Of a stretch of DNA of 64,000 nt, positions 11,293-22,792 are shown piece by piece; the first letter of the stretch is position 1, and every line of letters begins with the position of its first letter. This DNA comes from Amaurobius ferox (lineage: Eukaryota > Arthropoda > Arachnida > Araneae > Amaurobiidae), in contig OX578149.1 in NCBI GenBank assembly GCA_951213105.1, forward strand, positions 496,001 through 560,000, read 5' to 3'. The notes below the pieces were generated by a model. The model was not told the origin of the DNA. It searched no databases and saw only the letters and a program-made list of their open reading frames with translations. The position numbers and the translations under genes are program-made.

Positions 11293-13104
11293 GCAGAGTT
11301 TTTTTCCCCTGGAATGAGTAATTCTTGATTTATCATTGACAGTCTGAGAGAAATTGGTTTTAGGGACTTTACTCTGATTTTAGTGGTTTATTAAATAGAT
11401 CACAAGTTTTCTGTCTTAAACTGCACCATTTCAGGTATTCATCTTTGTGAACCTTCATATACTACCACTCAAAGGACACAAGTACAGAAATAAACAGGAA
11501 GGCTTAATGACACATTGATTTTCTTGCATATAAAACATTCAATTTTTATAGCATTAATGAATATAAAGTGAAAAAAAATTCTTAGGTGGACGGGTAAAAA
11601 TTTTCGAGGATGGGTAAAAAATTTCGATAGCCGTCCTCGCGGACGGGCTAGATTTTGCCGATTTCCCGAAACCTGATCCTATCCAATCGAGCAAACCCCA
11701 AAATCTTCTCTTTCGATAAATCACCTTCCATCATGACCAGGAGGAGTTGAAGTGTATTTCATTGTTATGCGCCAGGCACTCCTTTAACAATCTAATTCTG
11801 GGTCACATCTTTTAACATTGCTACATTTTTTTATGTGCCAGGCACTCCTTTAACAATCTAATTCTTGGTCACATCTTTTAACATTGCTACATTTTATTTT
11901 TTATTATCTTGTACAAATGCTTGTTTTCAATTTCAATATTTTAAGTAATTTACGCTGGATAAAAATCTTATGTAAATTTAAATATTTATATTAATATATG
12001 CTAAAATAATTTTATGTATATGCATTTTTGTGTTATGTATGTATTTCATTTCTTAACTTGACTACTGAAAAAGTCATAACTACTGATTTTCCTTTTTCCA
12101 CCACTAAAATCTGCATCAATTGATTGACATCTCTGTGCAAGAGATGGCCAATGATTATTTTTCTCCCACTTTTGAAATCTATTTGCATCGACTAACATTT
12201 TTATAATATCGAAAAAAACTATTTTTCATATGTATCATTAATGAAATAGAGGACTATTTTTTCAGCAGTACCACGAAAATCAAACAAAATGTGTACTCTG
12301 TTTGTTCTCAGTATATTTTGTATAATTGTAAAAATATTTTCCGCTACTGCAATCTGTTTACATCGACTAAATTTTTATAATTATTACGTATTGGATACAT
12401 AAAAGCCATTTTTCAAACATATTATTAATGAAATGAAAGGATATTTTACAGGAGTTTCATGAAAAACTACATCTGTATACAATCCTCTGTATATTTCATT
12501 TAATTGTGATAGTATTTTTCACTTTTGCAATATGTTTGCATTAGCTAAAATTTATGTGCTTTTTCTGTATAAAACACCCAATTGACTGTTTATAATTTAA
12601 CACCAGCTACTTTAAATATCACCTACAGCTCCAAAGCAAAAATTAATTTCCTAAAACTATCTGTTATATATTAATTATATTATCTGCTATATATTAATTA
12701 TAAATTTTTAAGTAAGCAAGCTATTAAAATTTTTGAATCAGAGGACTGTTTTTCCATTTTCGCACATGCATTTAGGCAGAAGGGTCAGAGCCATTTACTT
12801 CAATTGTAAATCTCATTTTGTGATTTGGAGATTTTATTTGTATCTTGAGAATGATTTCAGTTCAAAACAGGTGCATTGGATATAATTTGTATCTGCTTTT
12901 TTTAAGTAGCGGACACTTACTTTATTTAGAAGTAGTGGGCACTTATTTAGAATCTGGATAATTCGTTTTAGTCATACATTTCTTTTTACTAGTGCCTTGA
13001 GAAACAGGAATATGCTGTATTCTTGACTTTGATAGCAGTTTCATATTTTATATATGATATATATATATATATATATTGAAGTTATACTAAATATGTGATA
13101 AGAC
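11293..13104. other. AT-rich intron with a 68-bp tandem pair
   Basis: No gene seen. GTGCCAGGCACTCCTTTAAC and the following roughly 50 bp, ending AACATTGCTACATTTT, are present twice in tandem at about 11768-11832 and 11834-11896 with few mismatches. The interval 12170-12560 contains two diverged copies of a module with TTGCATCGACTAA, a long AT stretch and ACTGTGTATATT-like text. A TA microsatellite sits at 13052-13076. Confidence 0.5.
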
Positions 13105-13340
13105 ATAAACACTCCAGACAAAATATTATGAAATAAGGTTTTATTGAATTTAATACTTCGTTATATCACCATATGTCCTGATCACCACTTGGATCTTACG
13201 GGGGCATGCTGTCCAAATGAGGCCGGATAGTGTCTGCAGTGATATCAGCCTACTCGTCCATCAATCTGGCCACCGCTAGTGACTGCGGATGTGCAACACT
13301 CCTCTTGACATCAATTTCCAAAGTGTCCCACATATTCTGG

Positions 13341-13404
13341 AGTTTCCCGGCCACACAATTTGTTACCATAAACCCCTGGGTTGGTTGTGTGGTCTGGGCC
13401 TTCA
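13341..13404 (+). mobile_element. Solo 3'-tail hairpin, 64 bp, with 11-bp target duplication
   Basis: The Tc1 transposase is interrupted here by 64 bp. The flanks ACATATTCTGG at 13330-13340 and 13405-13415 are identical, a perfect 11-bp target-site duplication. The insert is one hairpin: CCACACAA (13351-13358) pairs with TTGTGTGG (13385-13392), and it ends GGTCTGGGCCTTCA, the same 3' terminus as the LINE at 47776 and the SINE at 24467. The Tc1 frame on both sides (FIQNM and NMWDTLEID) shows what the uninterrupted target looked like. This is a complete retroposition event copying only the 3' tail. Confidence 0.88.
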
Positions 13405-13475
13405 ACATATTCTGGATGAAGTTAAGGTTAGGTAATTTAGTGGGCCAAGTGAGGTGTGGGAGATGAATCTCATGT

Positions 13476-16366
13476 TCTGTGTGTTGGAAAAATCAAATGT
13501 AAACATTGTGATTCACGTTTCCCGTGAACAGGCGTTTATGCAAATTTCTTGTGAACGACTCTTTCCGTTCACAGGCGTGAACCGTGACGTTTTTCCATCA
13601 TGAGGTGTCATGCAAATCAGATTCTCAATGCGTACGCATCTTTTTCGGCATTTCAGGTCGTTTCCAGAAAAACCCATTATCGGATATATAAGACGAAACT
13701 TTCTTGAAGCATTATTCATTCATTCATTCATTATCCTCCAGTTAGTTCTTAGTAGATATGTTTGATACGCGAGTCTAAGTCGGATGTGTTTAGTTTAAAA
13801 CACTGACTTGTTTTTCTGCAATATGATGGCATTTTATAAAGTTGTGTGCAGTTTTTCACGATGTTAAGTATTCAAGTTTATTAATGGTGAAATTGTATGA
13901 AGTCATAGCAAAGTATATCGTTGCTTCATTTTTCTGCCATGTGTGATACCAACAGTGGTGGCTTCAAAAGCTCGCAAGAGATTAAGGTAATATAAGTTTT
14001 CCAAAATACTACAAATGCTTTAAGAAAGTTCTGGAAATCTGTCTTTACAAGCTTACGAGCTTTCTGTACATAGCTTTGTTTACTGTTTTTGGCATAGATT
14101 TTACAAAGTTGTAAATTGCCTAAATGTGCTTTACTTTTATTAACAAATAAAGTGAACTGGAATTTACTTAACATGCTTCATATGTTTTAATTTACAAACT
14201 AACATTCATCTGGGGTTTTTGATGCATTCAACTCTGCAATTTGTCAAGCTGCTAACCAGTTAGCTCAGCTATTCAAATCTTCCACCAATCATCAAATTTA
14301 TCTATCATAGAATTTCAAATTTATTTTCCATTACTGTGTTGGGTTATACTTTTGGATATTTAACAATTTTAGGAGTTTTGCTTTTTGTCTAAACGTGTTC
14401 AGGGGTCTTATTTACATAGTCACTCTCCATTTTCCAATTGTTTAGGTTTTTGATATTCTTTGTTCAAATATATTGTATTCCATAGGTTTTGTGTTAAAAA
14501 CGGAGAAAGTTTGTTCTTTTTAGGTCTTAGCAATTTAAATTTATTTAAATTGGCTAATTTGTGATTCCATTTATTGCCCTTTTTATTCCCTTTAATTTGA
14601 TTCCAAATTTATTGCTCTCGGTTAAAAATTCGTTAATTCATTGCAATTTTTCAGTTTTATTCTATTTTCAGCTTTTTAAATATTTCAGAATCGTCCATAT
14701 TTAAATTGTTGCCGAATTCGTATTTTCCAAATCGTTTCACTTCATTTCTTTTTAATTTTCGTCTGCTCTGAAATTCCATTTCTCTTCTTTAAAATTTCGA
14801 GTTTTTAATTGGTTGACCGTAATATTAAAATCGTCTGTCATTAATTATTTTATCGTTCATCGATAATTTTGTTTACAATCTGTGGCAGCGATGTTTCGCA
14901 ATATATAAGCAAACTCGAGCTCTTTTGCACTCTCTTTACCTCTTTTCTCTCTTCTGTTTTTGCTCTTCCTTCTGAATTAGAACCCAAGATGTGATCTATT
15001 AAGTTGTTATTATAGCGCTTCCGCGCTAACCGAACCGAAGTTCGAATTCGGCTTGAAATATATCATTATTCCCGGCTGTGATGTGTGTTTTGCTTTTCAA
15101 GATGTAAATTGATTTGTTTAGTTTATAATCAATCAGCAGTCCTTTGCCGCTGTGCTCTCTGATGTTGTTTAGGTCTGGAAGCTGCCACGAAATGAAGAGT
15201 CTTGCTAATTAGTTTCATATCATTTAAATAATGATCCAAGATGTTTCACGATTTATGTGATGTCGGCTGAGGAAGTCTTACCAGCCAAATAGAAATTTGT
15301 TTATCCTGACAAGCTGCGAGTTCTATTTATGATGAATGGAGTTCGCATTTCCGAGCCCAATTGACGGACATATGTTAAGTTCTCCATTTTGATGTCAGTA
15401 GTCCGGTGCAGAAGTTGGGAGAAATGATTTTTATTACTTGACGTCCAACTGGTGTGGAGAATCTCTTTGGAGTTGAATCCCGTGGAACGGTCTTTTTCCG
15501 GATTTTCTGCTGGACATAATTGTGACCCTGTGCCATGGATTTTCCTCTTATGGTGTTCTCTGGATCTGCTTTACGTTTGGTGACTCTTCTGATGATTCTT
15601 CCTCCCACTGAACTTTGCAGTTTATCCTGGAGCCTTGGTGATATTATTCCTTTTCTTCCAAATTCTAATTATATTTCTCAATAGTTAAAATATGTTTTTA
15701 TTCCAATTGTTTTGAGTTAGCATTAAATAAGACCCCTTTCACTTATATATTTTAAGTTACGAATCCTGGATTATTGTTAGGATGTTCTAAATTCCCTTTT
15801 GGCTAACTTATGTTCTTTTATCCCAAATTTTAGTTTTGATAAATAATTGAATAAGTTTAATATTGTTAACTTTAAAATTTAATATTCTAACGTTTTTTCT
15901 GCCACTATACGACCGGCCATTCCTTTTATTTATTTATTTAAGTTGTTTATTTGTTTTGTTTAGTTAATGAGATGTTTAAAATTTGTAAAATATTTTGGAA
16001 ATTCTTTTAAAAATGAAGTTTAAATTTTAATAAACGTTAGATTTTTGAAAACCTAAATTCTGTGTTCTCTCTCTCTTTCACTTTAATGCATTTTTATTTT
16101 AAGGAAAGTTCCATTTAATTTTATGTAGTTACATATTTGTAAATTTAGGGAGAAACTGATCAAATGGCGCATTTCCAGATTTATTTCCAGACATATTTCA
16201 GATGAATTTCAGATGACATTTAGGTTTTAAGAACTTAGGAACTTAGAATGGTTTATATTTTAGAGAGTGTATTTCAGAGTACTTTCAGATTTTAGATACT
16301 TTACATGTATAGGTATGGTCCAGAAATATTTAGAATGTTCTTTGGTATTTCATAATACTCTTTCCC
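13476..16366. mobile_element. Unidentified ~2.9-kb insertion in the Tc1 element
   Basis: This segment separates Tc1 transposase sequence at 13415-13475 (EIHLPHLTWPT on the minus strand) from its continuation at about 16367. It contains TATATAAG boxes at 13685 and 14900, the second followed by a pyrimidine-rich tract, CATT repeats at 13716-13731, and an AATAAA at 16029, but no recognisable gag, pol or transposase. It could be the remnant of an LTR element or a non-autonomous DNA element; no terminal repeats were found. A poly-C run (16367-16379) abuts its right edge. Short ORFs in it (13513-13719, 13926-14174, 15375-15608) show no motif. Confidence 0.45.
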
Positions 16367-17404
16367 CCCCCCCCCCCCCACCAACAACTGCGAACAAGTC
16401 TTGAACACATCTGCTGCGATGCATGGTACAATTGTCGTTTTGGTATGTGACAGGTTCGGTGGCAAGGCCCTCTCCACACAAAAAGTCCACATAAGGGATG
16501 ACATGGTCATCCAAGATGGGTATATAATCCACATCCTTCATCCGATTATTAACTTTTACCAGTGGTTCAATGCCAGATGCCTAAATACACCCCCAAAACA
16601 TCACACTCCCACCCCTGAGCTACACTGACATCTGGAGACAGTCCATATGATATGTCTCTCCGGACCTCCTGGTGACGCGGAAACATGCGTCATTCACATA
16701 CAAGCAGAAGCGTGATTTGTCTACACATCGCCAGACATCTACAGTCCAGTGTCAATGTTTTTGAGTCCATTGGAGACTCTTTTATTTTGGGACTGTTGTG
16801 ATCTGAGGACGTCGCTGGGGTATACGGCTGAATAATCCCATGCGATGCAGCTCCCAGTGCAGCTCAGATATAGACGGAATAGATGCGCTCGGAAATAGAT
16901 GGACCTGGTCCAGCATTAACCTGTGCCACCAATTCGTCACTGGTTTGAAAGCGGTTAGCGGTGGTCATGCGCGTCATATGCCAACAATCTCTTGGGGTTA
17001 GTATTGTCTTGCAGCTGGCATTACATTGCCGGTAACTATTTGTTCCGGACAAATGCAATTACTTATGAACTGTACTTACTGTAAATGCTGTCACACCCAA
17101 GAACCCTGCAATTTCTGCAACTTTGTGGCCATGTTCCCGGCCAAACACTACGGCCCCCAGTAGGTGATGTCTTGTTTGCGACCCATTTCCAACTTTACGA
17201 ACGAACGAAGCACACTGATATCAAGGTTTCGCAACACGTTCAATCTTCCTCTCAGACACATGCTCTTACATTGCAGGCTCGTGGTAAATGCTGATTTCAT
17301 AATATTTTGTCCAGGGTGTTTATATTAAGAATAACAGACACACATAAGCATTTTGCAACAGTTTAAAATAACAATAAAATTTTATAAATATATAAATGAA
17401 ATCT

Positions 17405-17600
17405 CACATTTTTGGGGGGTAATCCAAAATTTGAGGACAGTTTTTCAAAGAGATCTGATACAGTTGATTGAGAATCAATAGACAATCCAACTTTTATCTA
17501 GTAGAAAGAAAAATTAGGAATTATTATAAGAAAGAAGATCAGAATCTGTAGACAATCCAACTTTTATCTAGAAGAAAGAAATATTAGGTATTTCATTATA
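17405..17600. repeat. Short direct repeat pair
   Basis: The text AGACAATCCAACTTTTATCT followed by AGWAGAAAGAAA and ATTAGG occurs at about 17480-17517 and 17552-17588, a diverged tandem duplication of a roughly 72-bp unit. Non-coding. Confidence 0.6.
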
Positions 17601-17749
17601 TAATAAAATTTGTGGTTGAGACTGATTATATGGTCCAAGCGAATTAAGTTTGATAGTGCACTAATGATGGTGTTTACATCATAAACTATGTTTTTCAGGG
17701 TTACAAGTATTTCAATGAGTGTTGTACAATATATATCATGATATATATC

Positions 17750-19762
17750 CAGTAGCGGCTCGTCAATAAGTGCTGCAGAGCTGCAGCACTCCCTGTAATT
17801 TATTTCAAAAAATATATTTTTTTATTTATTCATCGCATTTGTATAATTTTACAGTATAGAGTTTACACTTGGCACTGAATGAATGCAGATCAAAGTTTTA
17901 AACAAATTTTTGCGGCCGCAAAGTAAGTGGGAAGATTAATTTTCGTATGAATGTTCTCAAAGCGTGTGGGAAAAGTATCTTTGGAGCTGCAAATCTCGCA
18001 GCTCAATTTCTCCTCTAAAATGTTTAGTGCGCATGCTCAGAGTGATACGTATGGAGAAGAAGTTGCCTTTCGTAATCATCGCAGCGTGCTGCAGACGATG
18101 CAGATCCATCTAGTAGAGCCTTACTTGAATGGAAAGTGTTCGAGTACTTATTTTTGAGTCAGAAACTGTTCGTTTATATCGCGTATTTGTTTCTTTTGGA
18201 ATGTTTAATTAATATCTGTGTGTTTGGAAGATAATTAAACGATGAGTGTGTGGTCTTTGCAGAAAGGTCATTTTTCAGGATTATCTTTGACCGAAAAAAA
18301 TTGCTTTAAAAGTAATGTTCGCTCTCTGCTGAATTTCAAGTCATTCAGACATCATTAAGCAGTAAGAGTTCATACCAAAAAAAAATTTAAACGGGAAATT
18401 CATGCTAAATATGGTTGTGAAATTATGTGGTTGTGAAAAGAGAAATACAGTTTTTGTTAGCAAAATTGTTGGCGTCCGGATAATTTTCTCATTTTTGCAA
18501 AGAATTTCCTTCAAAGGAATTAGATGAAAGAGTATTACCATATCCTATGCTGAAAAAAGAGAAACTGAGAACAGAGATTCTGTTCTTTATGAGCGAAAAT
18601 AATTTTTAAGTTCTGCAAATTTAAATCTTCACAAATTGATTGTAAGCAGCGAACTTCAGAATTTACTTGGTGAAGTGAGCCGTTTGCTGAAAATTGTCCT
18701 GACAACACCAATGACATCATCGGAACCAGAATGATGTTTATCTACGCTGAAGAGAATAGAGATCATTTTACGAAACACCATGTCTGAAGATCGTCTATGC
18801 TCAGTGCAGGGAAGAGCTTAATGGACAAAATTAAAAATTTCAATGAAAAAGTTATTGATGAGTTCGTTCGTCGAAATGTCACTTATATATAAATAAATAA
18901 AATATTTATCTGTATGCTGTTACGTAAATTATTACTTTCCTTATATACAATTATGTATAAAGAAAGTATTGTGATGGGGACGAAAATTCGAATTCGAGTT
19001 TTCGACGGGAGAGCACGTTTCAAGCATCCCTGATCACGAATCGAATGAAATTTTGAAAAAATTGTCAAAAACTCAAAACCGCTAATAAAATTACGCAAAT
19101 AGAAATTTCTTATGTAATTTTTCATTAGAAAACGATTGACATAAATTTTAGAACGCTAACATAAACCGTTCTCGAGATATTGCACATTTTTCAAAAAAAA
19201 TTTCAAAAAGTCATATAAAATAAAAAAAAATATTTCCTATTAAGAAACATGTTCACTTTTCATATGTAATACCATGCGATAAATTGGATGACATCATTCT
19301 TATGGATCTAGCTCGTTCCATTCATGAAAAAAGATACTTTGAGTAATACTTTTGTATTTGAATGCCAATAGTCATTTATCTGCTGTAAGAATAACTTATT
19401 TCTCCGTCCATAACGCTTGGCGAAATTTTGGCGACGAATTTGGTGGAATGCGCCAACTTGGCGACTTTCTTAAATGTTGCTACATTAATGAAAAACTCGC
19501 CAAATGGATATAAATGAATGAATCAATGAAAATGATGATTCATTGACGAAAATTCAATATCTTGGAAAGAATATAAATATCTACTATAAAAATAATATAA
19601 CTTTTTTTACTGTAAAAGTAGTAAATTTATTACATTATATAAGGAAAGTCATGTGCTGCCCACATCAGATTTTTTTTATATTGCTGTGTTAAAAATCTAG
19701 TTTAGTTTAAGATACAATTTATTTGCAGCCCTACCACAACCCCAACTCACGAGCCGCTACTG
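17750..19762 (+). mobile_element. hAT transposon, degenerate, with perfect 8-bp target duplication
   Basis: Both ends read inward CAGTAGCGGCTCGTSA, a typical hAT terminal inverted repeat. The flanking 8 bp TATATATC is identical on both sides (17742-17749 and 19763-19770). Coding remnants on the plus strand near 18715-18875 read CLSTLKRIEIILRNTMSEDR followed by a FNEKVIDEFVRR-like C-terminus, the ERxFSTLRRIKT-type C-terminal hAT region. The front half is deleted or scrambled. A second element (18928-19670) is nested in its 3' end. Inactive copy. Confidence 0.85.
18928..19670. mobile_element. Non-autonomous element, internally deleted copy
   Basis: It starts ATTACTTTCCTTATATACA and ends TATATAAGGAAAGTCATGTG with CTGCCCACATCAGA, giving 14-bp inverted ends ACTTTCCTTATATA. 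A longer relative with the same ends and interior is at 52452-53703. Shared interior words include GTATTGTGAYGGGG, CACGTTWCAAGCATCCCTGA and TCTCGAGATATTGCACATTT. No ORF of interest. It sits inside the hAT element at 17750-19762, so it is younger than that insertion. Confidence 0.75.
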
Positions 19763-19924
19763 TATATATCACACTATTGATCCATATGATATCTCGATTG
19801 CCCAATCTTGTATTTGTGATTTACTTTTTTTTATATCTAGATCTAAACATCAGCAAAATAAATTTAATAGGTTTTAATTATTTTCTCATTAAAATTTCTT
19901 TGTTATGTAAATATTTACATTATA

Positions 19925-21248
19925 CGAGGGTTATTTTTTAAGTAAGGTCCGTTTTGCAATAAAAATGAAGTAAGTATATTTTTTTCAAAAAAGCATTTAT
20001 TTTCTGAATTTACATTTAATTCTCTATTTTTTTACACAATTTCCTTGCCGATTTATACATTTATCAAAATGATAGACCAGTTTTTGGATACAGTCATCAT
20101 AGAACTCTGCAGCATGTGATGATAGTCAGCTACTCACGATCGTTTTCACTTCATTAGTGTCTAAACGCTTGCACACAGGAAAGTCTTCAGATGGCAGAAG
20201 AGGTGGTAGTCGCTAGACGCAAGGTTTGGACTGTATGGCAGGTGATCAAATACCTCTCAGCCAAAAGATCTGATCAAATTTTGAGTTTGAGCTGCTACAT
20301 GAGGCTTTGTATTGTCATGAAGCAGTACGACACCGGCTAACAGCATTTCATGCTGATTGTTCTGGATTGCTCGACGAAGCTTTCTTACGGTCACACAGTA
20401 GTTAATTGTTGTTCCTTGCAGCAAAAAGTCCACTAACAACACACCCTGCATGTCCCAAAACACAGTTGCCATGATCTTGCACTTTGAAAGTGTCTGTTTT
20501 GCTTTCACTTTGACTAGCGATGATGTGTGTCGCCACTTCATCCATTGTTATTTTGATTCAGGAGTCACGTAGGACATCCATGTCTCATCTCCTGTGATGA
20601 TGTGACTCAAAAAGTCATCACCTCTTCATTGTAGAGGGTCAAAAATGTTAGAGAACTTGCCAATTTTTTCTTTTTGTATATATATTCCTCACTCAGCAGT
20701 TTAGGAACCCATCGACAGCACAATTTCTTGAGCTCTAAGTTCCTAGACACAATTTTAAAGAAAACTGACCTTGAAATTTGTGGAAATTCCGATAACAACT
20801 TGGAAATTGTGAATCTCCTGTTTATGTGAATTTTGGCGTCAACTGCCTGCACCAAAGGGTCAGTGATTACAGATGGCTGACCAGAGTGTGATTCATCATG
20901 GGTGTCTTTCTGACCTACCTTGAACAATCTCACCCATTTTCGCACTTCACTGTCACTCATTGCATTGTCACCCTAAACTTCACATATCTGACAATGAATA
21001 TCTGCAGATGTCATGTTTTTTGCTGTTAAGAATCGGATGACTGACCATATTTTATAGTTGGCGAGGCACTTGATCTTCTTAAAACATTTTAACGAAGCAT
21101 TCGAAGCAAACAGACTGACGTTGTGAATGCAAATGGCGTCGGGTTCTGCTCAAACAATGCCAGGAGTCTCCGAGTGCACTCATTCTCATGAGCATGCAGA
21201 ATTTCAAACGGTATTCACAAACGGACCTTACTTAAAAAATAACCCTCG
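19925..21248 (-). mobile_element. mariner-family transposon
   Basis: Perfect-looking inverted ends CGAGGGTTATTTTTTAAGTA followed by AGGTCCG lie at 19925-19951 and in reverse complement at 21222-21248, each flanked by TA (19923-19924 and 21249-21250). The 1.3-kb length and the single minus-strand transposase are typical of mariner. Confidence 0.93.
20040..21120 (-). pseudogene. mariner transposase, inactivated
   Basis: Minus-strand translation recovers most of a mariner transposase. The helix-turn-helix part around MSDSEVRKWVRLFKVG (20960 downwards) is preceded by EV-stop-GDNA, where a TAG replaces a sense codon. Next comes SHIITGDETWMSYVTPESK with the first catalytic Asp (GDE), followed by a TAA. 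Then comes MATVFWDMQGVLLVDFL with the second catalytic Asp (VDF), and VVLLHDNTKPHVA with the third (HDN). All three Asp of the D,D34D triad are visible. Two or more stops plus a frame change near 20600 inactivate it. Confidence 0.9.
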
Positions 21249-21250
21249 TA

Positions 21251-22400
21251 TTATTTGACATGTTTCTCTATCTCTATACGGTAGAAACAGAATGATCATG
21301 GACGTAGCATGGAAACAAATGGGTTAGAATGAAACTCAAGGGTGGGTCAGACATACAAAAGACTCACTATTAACTTTAATTTTTAAATGCATTAATATTC
21401 AATTTTATTGAAAAAGGAATTTAGTTACAATCTGCATATCTATCTAATGATTGTTGAATATTGAATATATCTCTCATATTTCACATTTAGGTTTTAATTT
21501 ATTGGGAGACCATTTTAAATCCATCTAATCGTTATACAAGTAAATAATAATTCATCATTAATAATAATAATAATCCATAATCCATCGTTATACAAGTAAA
21601 ACAAATGAATTTAAGCTAAATATGTATTAATATACTGTATCATGTTCTCAAAATTTCTCATGTGCATCCTATTTTTACTCCAGTATTTAAAGTGTGAAGT
21701 ACCTTCCTCTATTTTTTTTTTCAATATTTTCTCATACTGTAGTACAGAAAAAGTATTGTTTTGCCAAAAACATTTTAAACTCGAAATTTTGACAAGAGAA
21801 GCATATTTTAAGAACTGTTTGAACAATTTTGTGAAGATATCAATTATTAGTATTGCTACAAGAATGAAATTGTATTGTACATTATGTAAAATCTATAACT
21901 AGATATAATTCTTTATAATTTGCAAGATCGAATTGTTCAAAATTTAAGATTTTCACAGCATTATTTCCTATATGAAGAACATCATTTCCTATATGAATAA
22001 TAGGAAAGCATATGGAGAACAACGATAATAAGAACAATGAAAATAGGATAAATTCAATACAGGAAACTGATAACTGTGAGGTAACTGTAATTCTGAGCAT
22101 TTAGACCTTTGTTAATGCTAAAATAACACTTATCCTTACAGGATTCAATGTAAATACTTCTACCAATAAAATTCTAAAAACATTGTTTTAAGAAGTTTTG
22201 TGTTCATTGTTTGCCTGCCCCATGCTGACGAGTGGACCAAACCGAGTGGAATCAAACCACAGATGGTGAGGGAAAATCAGTTGAGCAATTTTTTGCTTCA
22301 GGAAACTAATATCTGAAATTTGCCATGGATATTAAAATATCAATAAGAACAGAAACACGCCAATTTAGTAAATACTTTAAAATATATAGCAGCAACAACC
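21251..22400. other. AT-rich intron, no gene seen
   Basis: No recognisable gene or repeat beyond a short ATA run at 21560-21580 and a local duplication of ATTTCCTATATGAA at about 21963 and 21986. Both are non-coding. Confidence 0.4.
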
Positions 22401-22792
22401 AAGTTGTTTGGTAAAGAGATCTTTAATATTAACACCATCAATGACACATATTAAATTACAAATAGATCCAGAATGCTTTCGAACATCACTACGTCCTTCA
22501 TCAGTGACAATGTAAACACTTTAAGATGTGACGAACATGAGCATTTATACACAGATACTTGTTGCCTTGAATTTTTATGAGCTACTGTATACTTTGTAAT
22601 TTAATAATTTTTTTATTGGTATCGGATTTTCCAACTATCCATATGCAAATCTTGTTTCACGGCACAAGCTGTGATTATCACACCTTAAACAATTGACACT
22701 GCCACTAATGAAGGACACAGTGACATCCAAAAGGATCTATTTGGAATTCAATGTGCATCATTGGTGAAGTTGACCTCTTTACCAAACAACTT
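22401..22792. mobile_element. Foldback element, ~390 bp
   Basis: The ends are inverted copies of AAGTTGTTTGGTAAAGAG (22401-22418 and reverse complement to 22792). The similarity continues inward for about 100 bp with words such as CACCAATGATGCACAT, ATTCCAAATAGATCC and GTCCTTCAT-AGTGAC on both arms. The centre contains a GTCCTTCATCAGTGAC/TGAAGGACACAGTGAC pair. No coding. It could be a MITE or an inverted pair of the same short repeat; no clear target duplication was found. Confidence 0.65.

Larger units (their letters stand above)
13107..17320 (-). mobile_element. Tc1-like transposon, split by a 2.9-kb insertion
   Basis: Terminal inverted repeats AACACYCYRGACAAAATATT followed by ATGAAAT face each other at 13107-13136 and 17291-17320, each with a flanking TA. 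The minus-strand transposase is recognisable in pieces. The 3' half of the element (16380-17290) encodes MKDVDYIPILDDHVIPYVDF and a YQNDN catalytic-Asp region near 16350-16541. The left end encodes HLTWPTKLPNLNFIQNM and, after a hairpin insertion, NMWDTLEIDVKRSVAHPQ. These match the Tc1 pattern of a DN catalytic pair, WP--SPDLNPIEN and W--L. Stops and frameshifts make it inactive. Large insertion at about 13476-16366; small one at 13341-13404. Confidence 0.8.

Noticed and set aside
13230..13466. Plus-strand 78-codon ORF
   Set aside because: It is the opposite strand of the Tc1 transposase C-terminus plus the hairpin insertion.
14890..14960. TATATAAG followed by a pyrimidine-rich tract as a host gene promoter
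   Set aside because: No ORF or splice-site pattern follows within the insertion; more likely part of an unidentified repeat.
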